A stretch of DNA of 64,000 nucleotides from GYS-P2D sp964489125 (GCA_964489125.1 CAZAXY010000001.1:38556-102555); one strand, 5' to 3'. Counted from the stretch's first letter, positions 44,867-54,509 are shown. The notes: a model not told the origin generated them from the letters alone. Made by a program: numbers and translations.

Positions 44867-46159
44867 ATGAAAAGGTTAATCGGAATAGTTTTACTCACCC
44901 TTATGATTGTGCAGACATCTTTTGCACAAGGTGATAAAAGCTTAAAACTCGCGTCAAAAGCATTTAGCGAATTTAGTGCAGATCCTTTTGGCAACCCAGG
45001 CGCTTTAGATGAAGCCAAAACACATATCGCAGAAGCATTTAAAGATTCTAAGGTGGCATCAAGTGCCAAAGCTTGGATTACACGTGGAGATATATTCTAT
45101 AACTCTGGAGATGCTCAAATCAAAGGCAAATTGCTTAATCCTGAAGCTGTAATATCAGACCCATCGGTAGGATTAAGTGCTTATGAGGCTTACAGTAAAG
45201 CTTTAGAATTAGCCTCTAAAAAAGGGGACATCAAGAAGGCAATGGCAGGTTTGTTGCAGTCTGAGGAGCTATTAAATAATATTGGTATAGACCAATATCA
45301 AGTGGAAAATTACTCAGGAGCATATGACAACTTTGTGACTGAAATGGCTGCAAGCGAGCTCATTAAATCTAAAGGGGAAACGAGCAGACTAGATGGAGAA
45401 GGACTTCTGGGAGAAAAGAAATTCTTTGCAGGGTTAACTGCATACTATGCTGAAAAATATCAGAACTCAATCGACTTTCTCTCAGCAGCTATCGATGCTA
45501 ACTATAGCGATCCTTCGACATATCAATTAATCTACGAATCTAATAAGGCCTTAGGAAATACTGATGCGGGACTACCATTCTTAGAGGAGGGTAGAAAACA
45601 ATTTCCAGATGATTCTGGGCTTTTATTCTCTGAGATTAATCATTACTTGGCTGCGGGTGAATTGAGTAAGATGATAGGCAACCTAAAAGAAGCATTAGAA
45701 AAAGAACCTACCAATCAATCACTGATTCTGACTCTAGGACAAGTGTATGACCAATTACAAGTTCAGTCTAATGAAGCTGGTGAAGCTGATCAGGCTAATG
45801 AATACTTTGAGAGTGCCTTAGGTTACTATCAGCAAGCAGTAGAGGCGGCACCTGAAGACTTTGATATTAATTATAGTCTAGGAGCATTGTACTACAATAA
45901 AGCTGCAGGATACACACCTTCTCTCAATGAAGTAGCTAATGACTTCAGTAAAGCGGGCGAGGCGAAGTACAATGAAATCAAGGATAAGATGTCGGGACTA
46001 TTTGCGCAAGCTCTACCTTATTTCTTGAAGGCAGATAGCATTAATGGTCAAGATAGAAACACAATTATAGCACTCAAAGAAATCTTTGCACGTCAAGATA
46101 ACTTTGAGAAATCTAATGTGTATAAAGATAAACTTGAAAGCCTCGGAGGCGGCGAGTGA
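44867..46159 (+). CDS. Exported tetratricopeptide-repeat protein
   Basis: The 430-aa protein begins with a signal peptide cleaved near SFAQ. At least three TPR-like segments are visible, e.g. YSGAYDNFV, YQNSIDFLSAAIDANYSD and YYQQAVEAAPEDFDINYSLG. Repeats of this kind scaffold protein interactions in the periplasm. It follows gyrA by about 110 bases and ends with a strong terminator at 46183. The partner is unknown. Confidence 0.85.
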   Translation: MKRLIGIVLLTLMIVQTSFAQGDKSLKLASKAFSEFSADPFGNPGALDEAKTHIAEAFKDSKVASSAKAWITRGDIFYNSGDAQIKGKLLNPEAVISDPSVGLSAYEAYSKALELASKKGDIKKAMAGLLQSEELLNNIGIDQYQVENYSGAYDNFVTEMAASELIKSKGETSRLDGEGLLGEKKFFAGLTAYYAEKYQNSIDFLSAAIDANYSDPSTYQLIYESNKALGNTDAGLPFLEEGRKQFPDDSGLLFSEINHYLAAGELSKMIGNLKEALEKEPTNQSLILTLGQVYDQLQVQSNEAGEADQANEYFESALGYYQQAVEAAPEDFDINYSLGALYYNKAAGYTPSLNEVANDFSKAGEAKYNEIKDKMSGLFAQALPYFLKADSINGQDRNTIIALKEIFARQDNFEKSNVYKDKLESLGGGE

Positions 46160-46182
46160 TCGACAAAGAAATAGATTAAATC

Positions 46183-46215
46183 AAAGGGGCAGAAGAACAT
46201 CTGCCCCTTTTTTTT
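46183..46215 (+). terminator. Rho-independent terminator after the TPR gene
   Basis: AAAGGGGCAG (46183-46192) and CTGCCCCTTT (46201-46210) form a perfect 10-bp stem with an 8-base loop, followed by a T-run to 46215. It is the clearest terminator in the window. Confidence 0.9.
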
Positions 46216-46263
46216 GTGGATTCAAGGTTCTATAACTTACATTGTCTGCATAATTATCGAGCC

Positions 46264-46989
46264 ATGCTTAGAAGAGAGTTTTCACATTATCTCGGAACCT
46301 TGATTGCCGCCAGCCCTATGCTCAATTTAAAGAGCACGGGCTATGAGGACCAGTTGACTATATTATTCCAAGGAGACTCTATTACCGATGGAGGAAGAGA
46401 TCGCGGCAATTATTATGCAAATAGTACAAGCGGCATGGGCCAAGGATATGTGTCACAGATTGCAACAGAACTGCTTGGCGCAAATCCAGAGAAGTCCTTG
46501 AGGATTTACAATAGAGGAATAAGTGGACATAAAGTTCATCAGCTCAAGGAACGCTGGATAGACGACTGCTTAAATCTTAAGCCCGATATCCTAAGTGTCA
46601 TGATCGGTGTTAACGATTATTGGCATACTATGACGCATGCATATGCCGCAGGCCCAGATGTTTACAAATCAGACCTATTGGAGTTGCTCAAGTCCACAAA
46701 GAACTATTTTCCTGATATCAAGATGATCATTGCGGAGCCCTTCTATGTTCCTGGTGGCACAGCAATTGACAATGAAGTATGGGCTAGTGGATTTCCTATT
46801 TATCAGTCTAATTGTAGAATGGTTGCTGAAGAAATGGATGCGGCATTTATACCGCTCCAGTCAATATTTGATGAAGCATTAAAAAAATATCCAGTACAAT
46901 ACTGGTGCCCTGACGGTGTTCATCCTTCCTTAGCTGGATCTTACCTGATGTCAGAAGCCTGGTTAAAGGTTATCAATGATATGATATGA
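46264..46989 (+). CDS. SGNH/GDSL hydrolase, Tat-like exported
   Basis: The 241-aa protein starts at ATG 46264; a GTG at 46216 would put 16 codons inside the preceding terminator and is rejected. The N-terminus has RREFSHYLG, a twin-arginine-like signal. SGNH blocks are GDSITDGG, NRGISGH, IGVNDYW and PDGVHPS (catalytic Asp-His). Such enzymes deacetylate or de-esterify sugars. It overlaps the downstream TRAP permease gene by ATGA, so it may act on the transported compound. Confidence 0.88.
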   Translation: MLRREFSHYLGTLIAASPMLNLKSTGYEDQLTILFQGDSITDGGRDRGNYYANSTSGMGQGYVSQIATELLGANPEKSLRIYNRGISGHKVHQLKERWIDDCLNLKPDILSVMIGVNDYWHTMTHAYAAGPDVYKSDLLELLKSTKNYFPDIKMIIAEPFYVPGGTAIDNEVWASGFPIYQSNCRMVAEEMDAAFIPLQSIFDEALKKYPVQYWCPDGVHPSLAGSYLMSEAWLKVINDMI

Positions 46990-47495
46990 AATCTGTCCTC
47001 TTAAGGATTAGCAGTGCTATTGATCGGGTTATTGATCGAATTGGACAGCTGGTCTCCTGGATATCATTGTTATTGATTTTACTGATCTGTGTTGACGTCA
47101 TCATGCGCTACTTTCTCAATACTTCTAAAATTTGGATGGTAGAAATGGAGTGGCACCTTTTCTCGGTATTGTTTCTGCTTGGGGCGTCATATACCTTGCT
47201 TCATGACAAACATGTCAGGGTAGACTTATTCTATGAAAACTATTCTCCTCAAAGAAGAAGACTCGTCAATGCACTAGGCATTCTTATATTCGCCATCCCG
47301 TGGTGTTTGATCATATTGACATCATCATGGGATTATGCCCTTAATTCTTTCTCATTTAGAGAGGGGTCGCCCCAGCCAGGTGGATTGCCCGCGAGATATA
47401 TAGTTAAGTCAATTATATTCTGTGGATACTTTCTATTACTTGTACAGGCACTATCGATTCTGATTAAGTCAATTGTATTAAATAAACCAGATTAA
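46986..47495 (+). CDS. TRAP transporter small permease (DctQ-like)
   Basis: The 169-aa protein has four membrane segments and the family motif around VDVIMRYFLNTSKIWMVEMEWHLF, given here in part as VDVIMRYF and WMVEMEWHLF. It forms the membrane complex with the large subunit directly downstream. The start overlaps the SGNH hydrolase stop (ATGA). No substrate-binding DctP gene is adjacent. Confidence 0.88.
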   Translation: MKSVLLRISSAIDRVIDRIGQLVSWISLLLILLICVDVIMRYFLNTSKIWMVEMEWHLFSVLFLLGASYTLLHDKHVRVDLFYENYSPQRRRLVNALGILIFAIPWCLIILTSSWDYALNSFSFREGSPQPGGLPARYIVKSIIFCGYFLLLVQALSILIKSIVLNKPD

Positions 47496-48779
47496 GTGGC
47501 TTGGATTGCACTGATACTATTTTTGCTAATATTCATCTGTATCCTTTCAGGGGTACAGGTCGCCTTTGTCCTAGGAGGCCTGTCGGTCATTATTGGATAC
47601 TTCTTTATACCAGATTTCTTCGATCTACTCCCATTGCGAATTATGGGTACTATGCAAAATGTCGTGCTTCTGGCTGTGCCGTTATTTGTCTTTATGGGGT
47701 TGATGTTAGAGAAATCCGGCCTTGCAGAGAGCATGCTTAATACAATGTCGTCGCTATTTGGACGTATAAGGGGAGGGCTTGCCGTGTCAGTAATCATTGT
47801 TGGGGCGCTTCTGGCGGCATCTACAGGCATAGTGGGTGCGACAGTGGTTACCATGGGGCTTATCAGCCTACCTACCATGCTTAAGAATAAATATCAGGTA
47901 GAATTAGCCACTGGAACAATAGTCTCTTCAGGGACTTTAGGTCAGATCATCCCTCCGTCGGTAGTATTAGTTCTTCTAGGTAGCGTGCTCAATGTATCAG
48001 TCGGTGACCTGTTCAAGGCAGCGTTTTGGCCTGGAATGATATTAGTTCTGGCATATATAATGTACATACTGATTATCTCATTACTCAAACCTGAGATAGC
48101 ACCCTTAAACAACCAGACGGCAAATGTGGAAGTCAATGCTGGACAGGTTCTCAAGGCCTTTCTGTTACCCTTAATACTCATACTTGCAGTATTAGGTTCG
48201 ATATTTACAGGTATCGCAAGTCCTACTGAAGCGGCAGCTGTTGGGGCATTAGGCGCTATCATATTAACATTGAGCCAAGGACGCCTCAATACTAAAGTTC
48301 TTAAAGAGGTGATGCAAGGCACTACTCACCTCACCAGTATGGTGTTTTTGATATTAATAGGTGCGACCACCTTTGCTTTAGTTTTTAGAGGATTAGGAGG
48401 GGATCGCTTCCTTATAGACCTAATTGAAACTTCTAATCTTTCTGGGCCACTATTTTTAGTTCTGGTTATGGTGGCGGTATTTCTTTTGGGATTCTTCATT
48501 GATTTCATTGAGATTATCTTCATTGTAGTGCCTGTTGTGGCTCCAATATTCATCGCATATGATATGGACTTGATATGGATTGGTATCTTGTTAGCTCTGA
48601 ATCTACAGACCTCTTTCCTTACTCCACCATTCGGATTTTCTCTATTTTATCTCAAAGGAGTTTGCCCTCCTGAAGTTAAGACAGCGCAGATTTATAGAGG
48701 CGTGATTCCATTCTTGGTTATTCAGGTCATCATCTTGGCTATTGCAATAATAGCTCCTCATTGGATAGGTATTTTGTAA
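47496..48779 (+). CDS. TRAP transporter large permease (DctM-like)
   Basis: The 427-aa protein begins with GTG directly after the dctQ stop. About twelve membrane segments are visible, with the family blocks LLAASTGIVGATVVTMG, GTLGQIIPPSVVLVLLG and SPTEAAAVGA near TM 8. It is the sodium-coupled channel of a TRAP system. The missing binding protein must be elsewhere or the system is incomplete; the SGNH hydrolase upstream hints at a carbohydrate or sialic-acid-like substrate. Confidence 0.92.
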   Translation: MAWIALILFLLIFICILSGVQVAFVLGGLSVIIGYFFIPDFFDLLPLRIMGTMQNVVLLAVPLFVFMGLMLEKSGLAESMLNTMSSLFGRIRGGLAVSVIIVGALLAASTGIVGATVVTMGLISLPTMLKNKYQVELATGTIVSSGTLGQIIPPSVVLVLLGSVLNVSVGDLFKAAFWPGMILVLAYIMYILIISLLKPEIAPLNNQTANVEVNAGQVLKAFLLPLILILAVLGSIFTGIASPTEAAAVGALGAIILTLSQGRLNTKVLKEVMQGTTHLTSMVFLILIGATTFALVFRGLGGDRFLIDLIETSNLSGPLFLVLVMVAVFLLGFFIDFIEIIFIVVPVVAPIFIAYDMDLIWIGILLALNLQTSFLTPPFGFSLFYLKGVCPPEVKTAQIYRGVIPFLVIQVIILAIAIIAPHWIGIL

Positions 48780-48832
48780 TCTCATGCTCAACTTTGAACT
48801 CATCGATAGTTTTATTTCGTTGATATAATTAT

Positions 48833-48856
48833 CAAGACTATGGACCATAAGTCTTG
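48833..48856 (+). repeat. Inverted repeat between TRAP permease and the arrestin-like gene
   Basis: CAAGACT (48833-48839) and AGTCTTG (48850-48856) are perfect arms around TATGG/CCATA-like inner sequence. It lies 13 bases before the next ATG. No U-run follows, so it is more likely an operator than a terminator. Confidence 0.4.
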
Positions 48857-48869
48857 TAAATTGTAAAGT

Positions 48870-49328
48870 ATGTTTGAGAAGGTCAAAAATTGGTTGGGAA
48901 TAGAAGGTGCAAAAATCTCTATAATTGAAGTAGATGTTGATAAATCTCAACAATTAATTTCTGGCAGAGTAGCACTAAGTACAGCGTCTGCTCAACATGT
49001 CAACTCAATGATTGTAACAGTCAAAGAGAAATATACTCGTGGTAGACGAAAGTCCAAACTGTCAGATATATATACAATTGGAAGATCTGAGATCCCGCTT
49101 AACCTGGAGATTACAGCAGAAGAACTAAAAGAGTTCAATTTTGAGATAGCATACCAACTTAAACTATCTTCGATGGATAACTTTGGAGAGAAGAGCATAG
49201 TGAGCAAAGCTCTTGCTAAAACTGCCAAAGCTCTTAAAGGTGTGAATTCTATTTATACCTGCACTGTAGAGTTGATAGTCGATGGTAATAGACTGAAGCC
49301 CTATGACACCGCAATAGTTAAACTATAA
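48870..49328 (+). CDS. Spo0M/arrestin-like beta-sandwich protein, tentative
   Basis: The 152-aa soluble protein begins MFEKVKNWLGIEGAKISI and shows alternating strand-like segments with a YTRGRRKSKLSD loop. The start resembles Spo0M/arrestin-related small proteins (a short helix, then a beta sandwich), but the match is from memory and partial. It is a single gene downstream of the TRAP genes, convergent with the TPR lipoprotein gene. The function is unknown. Confidence 0.45.
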   Translation: MFEKVKNWLGIEGAKISIIEVDVDKSQQLISGRVALSTASAQHVNSMIVTVKEKYTRGRRKSKLSDIYTIGRSEIPLNLEITAEELKEFNFEIAYQLKLSSMDNFGEKSIVSKALAKTAKALKGVNSIYTCTVELIVDGNRLKPYDTAIVKL

Positions 49329-49331
49329 TGA

Positions 49332-50234
49332 CTAATTCGCAGATTGGTTAGCTTCAATTGCTTGCAAGATTTCTTCGTCAGACTTACCCATATTCTTAAG
49401 TAAAAAGCGAGCACTTTCTGCCATCTGATGGTCAGGGTACCGCTCTAAGAAGGTCTCATAAACTTCACGGGCTGCTTCAGGCTTTTTATATTCTTGCTCA
49501 AGTATAAATCCTTTAATGAAGGTGACTGTTGGGATATCCTCATAATCCTGATAATCCTCAATGATCCAGTCATATATGCTCATCGCCTTAGGAATGGTAC
49601 GCAAGCTCCTTGCAATCTCAGCGGCCTTGTACAAGTAATCTGCAGTGTGATTCTCATCAGGTCTGACTAAGGCATATACTTCTGCTGCATCGACGTATTT
49701 TAATGCAGCTTTCTTATTTATCCCAATCTGGTCTGGATCAACAGTTACTTGGTCAAATAGATACTGCAAATAATTTGATTTGCTACGAGCAACACTATCC
49801 ACTAACACCTGTCTTTTATTGATCTCAGGGTTGTTCTGATCTTTTTGGTGCAATTCTTTATAAATAATATTGGAGGCATGGACTTTATTGAGATTGATCA
49901 TAATATCTCCCAGATCTATAAGGTAAGAAGTCTTATCTCCTTGATACTCCTTAGAGCGAAGTATGCGAAGTAGGAAGTTTGGTGTCTGATCAAGAAACCC
50001 ATAATCTTTAGAAACCTTAGCTCCTTGAGTTAGATAGGGCTCTATAAGCTCATATTCCTCATAATGCTCGGAGATGTAATCATTAGCAGCATCTAAGAAA
50101 GACTTGGCTCGCTCCTCGCTAGGTTGAATCTCTAACTCTCGCTGCAATTTATCCAAGGTTTCTATTGCCGGATCCTTTTTCTCTTGGCAACTAAATAATA
50201 GGACTGACGATATAGTCAATGCTAATAGTCTCAT
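49332..50234 (-). CDS. TPR-repeat lipoprotein
   Basis: The 300-aa protein has an SPII signal with lipobox LLFSC (lipid Cys16). The body is helical, with TPR-like units, such as YDWIIEDYQDYEDIPTVTF and AREVYETFLERYPDHQMAESAR. It resembles YfiO/BamD-type or generic periplasmic TPR lipoproteins, with no certain role. It converges on the 48870 gene with a 3-base gap. Confidence 0.8.
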   Translation of the reverse strand: MRLLALTISSVLLFSCQEKKDPAIETLDKLQRELEIQPSEERAKSFLDAANDYISEHYEEYELIEPYLTQGAKVSKDYGFLDQTPNFLLRILRSKEYQGDKTSYLIDLGDIMINLNKVHASNIIYKELHQKDQNNPEINKRQVLVDSVARSKSNYLQYLFDQVTVDPDQIGINKKAALKYVDAAEVYALVRPDENHTADYLYKAAEIARSLRTIPKAMSIYDWIIEDYQDYEDIPTVTFIKGFILEQEYKKPEAAREVYETFLERYPDHQMAESARFLLKNMGKSDEEILQAIEANQSAN

Positions 50235-50315
50235 AGGGTGATAAACTAATTGATGTTATAAACAAAGATAACTATGACTAATTAGTAATACTATAACAAT
50301 ATTGGTATAAAACAA

Positions 50316-51626
50316 ATGACGGATATCTCCAATGGAATCACTTTGTATTGGATGAGGCGAGATTTGCGTCTTCATGACAATCATGGGCTATATGAAGCAC
50401 TGAAATCAGGATTTCCCGTCATACCGGTATTCATTTTTGACAGCAATATCCTCGATGAATTGCCGAGAGATGATGCTCGTGTCACTTTCATTCATAAGAC
50501 TGTTAGCATAATAAAAGATGACTTAGTACAACGAGGATCGGACCTGAAAGTCTACTTTGGTGATCCGCTGGAGGTATATAAAAAAATAATTGCGGCCTAT
50601 AATGTTAAGGCGATCTACGCTAATAGAGATTACGAGCCTTATGCCCTGGCTCGGGATCATTCAGTACGAGCTCTGATAGAGTCATATGGCGGGACATATC
50701 ACGACTTCAAGGATCATGTCATCACTGAACAACAAGAGATCCTTAGCAATAGTGAGAAGCCCTATACCGTGTTCACACCATACAAGAAAAAATGGTTAGT
50801 CTGGCTTGAAGAGCATGGCCTACAACACTATCCTTCAGAGCGGTTATTGGCTAATCTTGCTATGTCTCAGCACGATCCCATGATCTCTCTTGATGAGATG
50901 AATTTTGATAGATCAACAACCAATATACCCAGCGTGAGCGTCAGTCAAGAAGTCATTAAGAACTATGACAAAACCAGAAATTTCCCTGGTCTGGAGAATA
51001 GTACTTCTAAGCTTGGCATCCATTTTAGGTTCGGCACCATAAGTATCCGAGAGAAGGCTCTTAAGGCCAAGAAACTTAATAATGTCTATCTTAACGAACT
51101 AATTTGGAGAGACTTCTATAGTCAGATTCTATTTAATTTTCCACATGTAGTTGATGGCGCATTCAGACCCAAATATGACTTGATTGCGTGGAGAACTGAC
51201 GAGGCAGATCTTCAAGCTTGGAAGGAGGGTAAGACCGGATATCCAATGGTTGACGCAGGCATGCGAGAGCTGAACACAACAGGATATATGCACAATCGTG
51301 TAAGGATGGTAACAGCGAGTTTTCTGACCAAGCACCTACTCATCAACTGGCGAATAGGGGAGGCATACTTCGCAGAAAAACTCTTGGACTTTGATCTTGC
51401 CAGCAACAATGGAGGTTGGCAATGGGCCTCAGGCAGTGGCACAGATGCTGCACCATACTTCAGGATATTTAATCCCGCATCACAACTCCTGAAGTTTGAC
51501 AAAGAACTCGTCTATATCAAAAAATGGATTCCCGAGTATGGCACTGATGCATATCCCGATCCTATTGTTGATCATAAGTATGCTCGACAACGCTGTTTAG
51601 AGACCTATAAGGCGTCATTGGGTTAA
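50316..51626 (+). CDS. phrB: Deoxyribodipyrimidine photolyase (cryptochrome/photolyase family)
   Basis: The 436-aa protein has the photolyase fold: N-terminal LYWMRRDLRLHDNHGL, and the FAD-binding C-terminal domain with LNELIWRDFYSQILF, TTGYMHNRVRMVTASFLTKHL (given as TTGYMHNRVRM and VTASFLTKHL) and NNGGWQWASGSGTDAAPYFR. It fits class I CPD photolyase, which uses light to split cyclobutane dimers. The usual antenna site is not resolved by eye. It is followed 57 bases later by a FAD-dependent oxidoreductase on the same strand. Confidence 0.92.
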   Translation: MTDISNGITLYWMRRDLRLHDNHGLYEALKSGFPVIPVFIFDSNILDELPRDDARVTFIHKTVSIIKDDLVQRGSDLKVYFGDPLEVYKKIIAAYNVKAIYANRDYEPYALARDHSVRALIESYGGTYHDFKDHVITEQQEILSNSEKPYTVFTPYKKKWLVWLEEHGLQHYPSERLLANLAMSQHDPMISLDEMNFDRSTTNIPSVSVSQEVIKNYDKTRNFPGLENSTSKLGIHFRFGTISIREKALKAKKLNNVYLNELIWRDFYSQILFNFPHVVDGAFRPKYDLIAWRTDEADLQAWKEGKTGYPMVDAGMRELNTTGYMHNRVRMVTASFLTKHLLINWRIGEAYFAEKLLDFDLASNNGGWQWASGSGTDAAPYFRIFNPASQLLKFDKELVYIKKWIPEYGTDAYPDPIVDHKYARQRCLETYKASLG

Positions 51627-51670
51627 ACACATTAGGGAAGTAACATTTCAGAATATTATTGTCAGCAGAC

Positions 51671-51678
51671 TACATTTG
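51671..51678 (+). promoter_or_regulatory. Candidate -7 box for the DAO-type oxidoreductase
   Basis: TACATTTG fits TAnnTTTG and ends only 5 bases before the ATG at 51684. Transcription would start at or next to the ATG, so the mRNA may be leaderless. Confidence 0.4.
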
Positions 51679-51683
51679 CACTT

Positions 51684-52733
51684 ATGGACGTCGAGGTAGT
51701 CATCATAGGTCAAGGCATTGCAGGGAGTACACTTGCATTACAACTGATCAACCGTGATATTTCCTTCCTCGTCATCGACAAGGGATCGACTACCGGAGCA
51801 TCATCAGTCTCATCTGGATTGATAAATCCTATAACAGGTCGTAACTATGTGAAGTCCTGGATGATCGATGAATTGTTACCCCAATCTATCAAGATATACC
51901 AAGAAATGGAGCAATTACTTGGAAACTCATATATCAATAACAGACCGATAGTCAGATCTATAGACTCCATAGAGCAAGAGAATCAGTGGCATATACGTGA
52001 GGCGGACCTCGGATATCAAGCATATATAGGAGGAGCCTATGACGGGCCCGAGTATCAGTCATTGTTGAATGAAGCTCGATCATTTGGTATCGTGCGCAGG
52101 AGCTACAATGTAGAGGTTGGTCAACTCATAAAAGACCTGAGGAAATATCTATTAGATAATGGACAATTGATCGAAGAATCAGTAGATTATAACGAGATCA
52201 TAATCAGTTCATCACATGTCCAAGTTGGTGATATCCGATGTACATATCTCATATGTGCTGAAGGGTGGGGAGTACGGCACAACCCTTTCTTTAACGACCG
52301 ACCATTTCGCCCTGCTAAAGGTGAAGTACTCAGAATAAAAATGAAAGGATCGTTCCCTCATTCCCACATCCTGAAGTACCATAAATTTTTCGTTCCGCAA
52401 GATGAAGAAGGCATGTTTTGGGTAGGCAGCAATTACTCGTGGGACTTTGAAAATGAACGGCCTACAGAAAACGGGCGAAGCGAACTCACAAATTACCTCA
52501 ACACATATCTCAAGCTTGATTACGAAATCATCGATCATCTTGCAGGTGTGCGTCCCGCTACCAAATATCGCAAACCATTAATCGGTCGACATCATGAGCA
52601 CCCCAACCTAATCTTATTCAATGGACTTGGTACTAAAGGAATCTCACTAGCGCCATTTTGGTCAGAGCGATTGATAAATCACCTAATTGATAACAAAGAA
52701 CTAAGGAGTGAGCTACCAAACATGAACTCATGA
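51684..52733 (+). CDS. FAD-dependent oxidoreductase (DAO family)
   Basis: The 349-aa flavoprotein has the N-terminal dinucleotide motif VVIIGQGIAGSTLALQL, in which GQGIAGS replaces GxGxxG, and a C-terminal substrate domain with NPITGRNYVKSW and LAGVRPATKYRKPLIGRH. It fits the DAO (MnmC-C/thiO-like) family. The family oxidises amines or amino acids; no substrate can be assigned. A promoter-like TACATTTG abuts the ATG. Confidence 0.85.
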   Translation: MDVEVVIIGQGIAGSTLALQLINRDISFLVIDKGSTTGASSVSSGLINPITGRNYVKSWMIDELLPQSIKIYQEMEQLLGNSYINNRPIVRSIDSIEQENQWHIREADLGYQAYIGGAYDGPEYQSLLNEARSFGIVRRSYNVEVGQLIKDLRKYLLDNGQLIEESVDYNEIIISSSHVQVGDIRCTYLICAEGWGVRHNPFFNDRPFRPAKGEVLRIKMKGSFPHSHILKYHKFFVPQDEEGMFWVGSNYSWDFENERPTENGRSELTNYLNTYLKLDYEIIDHLAGVRPATKYRKPLIGRHHEHPNLILFNGLGTKGISLAPFWSERLINHLIDNKELRSELPNMNS

Positions 52734-52741
52734 TTGGGACA

Positions 52742-54172
52742 CTAATCACATGACCTCTGATATAAGCTTAATCTACTTTTTTCATTATCTGTGAGATCAG
52801 TGTACCCTGAAATAATCACGTCGTACTTGTCTGGAGCAAGATTGGAATGAAATTCTGCAAACCAATTTCTTATGACGATATCTCCGCATTCAATCGATTC
52901 AATTAGTTCTATGTCAATTATCTCAAGACGGCTTCCTAATTTAAAACCACTATAGTAATCCATCAGATTAATCATGACCTGACTTGCAAAGACTTTAGGG
53001 CTTTCTTTGTGTACTATCTGATCCATTGTCATCAGGATGGATTCTTTTATCTGTGGATAGTTCAGTCTGCGCGAGTCGATGCTATATTGAAGGGTAGGGT
53101 AAAGGAAGAGAACTGCGATGAATAAAGTACCTTTTTGAATTGGCTTTGACACAGTAGATATAATCCTTGCTGCTGCAATAGATAATATCGGTATTGTCAT
53201 CATAAAGTGTCTCGGGTCAAGACAGAATGGATTGTATTCTCTAACAGAGATCGTCATAAAATTCATAGATAACACGATGATCAATATAGTGACAATGTCG
53301 TTGCTTCTAAACACTTTAGAGTGAGGAGATTTCTTTTGTAAAGCAACTACCAAGATCATAAGAATGAGATAGATATAGAGTCGCTCTTCAACGATGAATT
53401 TTCCAAAGTCAAACGTGACTCGCTCTACGATCTTCTCAACACCATAATGGGCATAAGAGCATTCATTGACATAAGATCCTCGCTCTATCATATCTAGACG
53501 AATGAGTGGATTGTCGAACAATACATAATTCCAACTGAGATAAATTGAACCTATTATTGCTATTGTAACTGTGGCGATCATCCAAAAATGCTGCAATCTC
53601 TCAGAACTGAAATCAGTAATAAAGAGAAAAAAGAAAAGAGGCAGTAATAAAATGAATGTGCCTTTAGCCCAAAAAGAACATAACATTGCACTTCCTAATA
53701 TGATTGCACCATGAGTACTTCTCATTTTGCCTGACATAACCAGCCAATGGCTGTAGTATGCCATTGTCATAAAAAAGCTCACATAAATATCAGCCATTAA
53801 CTTATCACTGTAAAACAGGCACCACTGATATATAAAATACAAAGTCAATCCCAGCGCTTGAATGAGCGTTCCATGTTTGCTGAGAACATGAAGAATCATC
53901 ATACATATCGCAATACTCATTAATAATGGAAAGAATGCACCTGCAAAATCATTGATTCCAAAAATGGAGTAGGATAGAGAGGTGAGGCAAATAACTGTAA
54001 GCCGATGGCTATAGTGATCCAGCATATCCCAAGATCCATTGAGGAGATTGACACTCAGCCGAGCATAATGCATATCATCATAGCCAAAATGGCCATAGAA
54101 AAAGAAGCAATGGTGAACTAGGAAAACCAAAGACAAAAAAGAAATCCATACGAATGAATAATTGGTTCTCAT
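52742..54172 (-). CDS. GT-C-like multi-pass membrane protein
   Basis: The 476-aa protein has about ten hydrophobic segments and an N-terminal Asp-Asp motif after the first segment (GYDDMHYARLSVNLL), which is similar to the acidic motif of GT39/GT-C polyprenyl-phosphate glycosyltransferases. A short soluble C-terminal part (about residues 400-476) follows. It is divergent in sequence from the ArnT-like gene at 9902. Substrate unknown. A GGAG lies 16 bases before the ATG. Confidence 0.7.
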   Translation of the reverse strand: MRTNYSFVWISFLSLVFLVHHCFFFYGHFGYDDMHYARLSVNLLNGSWDMLDHYSHRLTVICLTSLSYSIFGINDFAGAFFPLLMSIAICMMILHVLSKHGTLIQALGLTLYFIYQWCLFYSDKLMADIYVSFFMTMAYYSHWLVMSGKMRSTHGAIILGSAMLCSFWAKGTFILLLPLFFFLFITDFSSERLQHFWMIATVTIAIIGSIYLSWNYVLFDNPLIRLDMIERGSYVNECSYAHYGVEKIVERVTFDFGKFIVEERLYIYLILMILVVALQKKSPHSKVFRSNDIVTILIIVLSMNFMTISVREYNPFCLDPRHFMMTIPILSIAAARIISTVSKPIQKGTLFIAVLFLYPTLQYSIDSRRLNYPQIKESILMTMDQIVHKESPKVFASQVMINLMDYYSGFKLGSRLEIIDIELIESIECGDIVIRNWFAEFHSNLAPDKYDVIISGYTDLTDNEKSRLSLYQRSCD

Positions 54173-54509
54173 GAAATCTAAGAATAAATCTCCTTTACAT
54201 CTAAAACTTGTTTTCTGATCAGATATATCAGATCAGTCGTAGGATGCCAACTCGATGAAATCGCAACACCTATATCCAAATTCCAAAGCGGTAATTAGCA
54301 CAATTGGCAAGGACTGATATTGATCAATAAGCAATTGAGTCTGGCTGATTAAAGTCTTAAGATAATGATCGGTGAATAAATCCAACGGCTAGCTCAGCAT
54401 TCTCTTGGCGTATGACAAAATCATAAGCAAATAACTAAACGAAGTATAGTTTAGCTGGCGACAAATATTAAGCTATAGACAAATGACTAAGATAATCAGG
54501 TAATTTAAT
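54173..54509. other. Intergenic region with palindromes
   Basis: No gene is seen in these 337 bases. It contains a near-perfect 22-bp palindrome (54215-54236), a smaller AAAAC-tt-GTTTT inverted repeat (54203-54214), and a CTAAAC/GTTTAG hairpin near 54437-54456. The strand of any promoter is unclear. Confidence 0.5.
54215..54236. repeat. 22-bp near-perfect palindrome
   Basis: CTGATC-A-GATATATC-A-GATCAG reads the same on both strands apart from one symmetric A/A pair. It lies 43 bases upstream of the membrane protein at 54172. Its geometry suits a dimeric operator site. Confidence 0.55.

Noticed and set aside
46216..46263. N-terminal extension of the SGNH hydrolase from a GTG at 46216
   Set aside because: The GTG lies right at the end of the terminator T-run, and the 16 extra residues match no part of the family. 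The ATG at 46264 starts a twin-arginine-like signal.
47492..47878. Minus-strand ORF opposite the large TRAP permease gene
   Set aside because: It is the complement of a well-supported membrane protein and has no recognisable domain.
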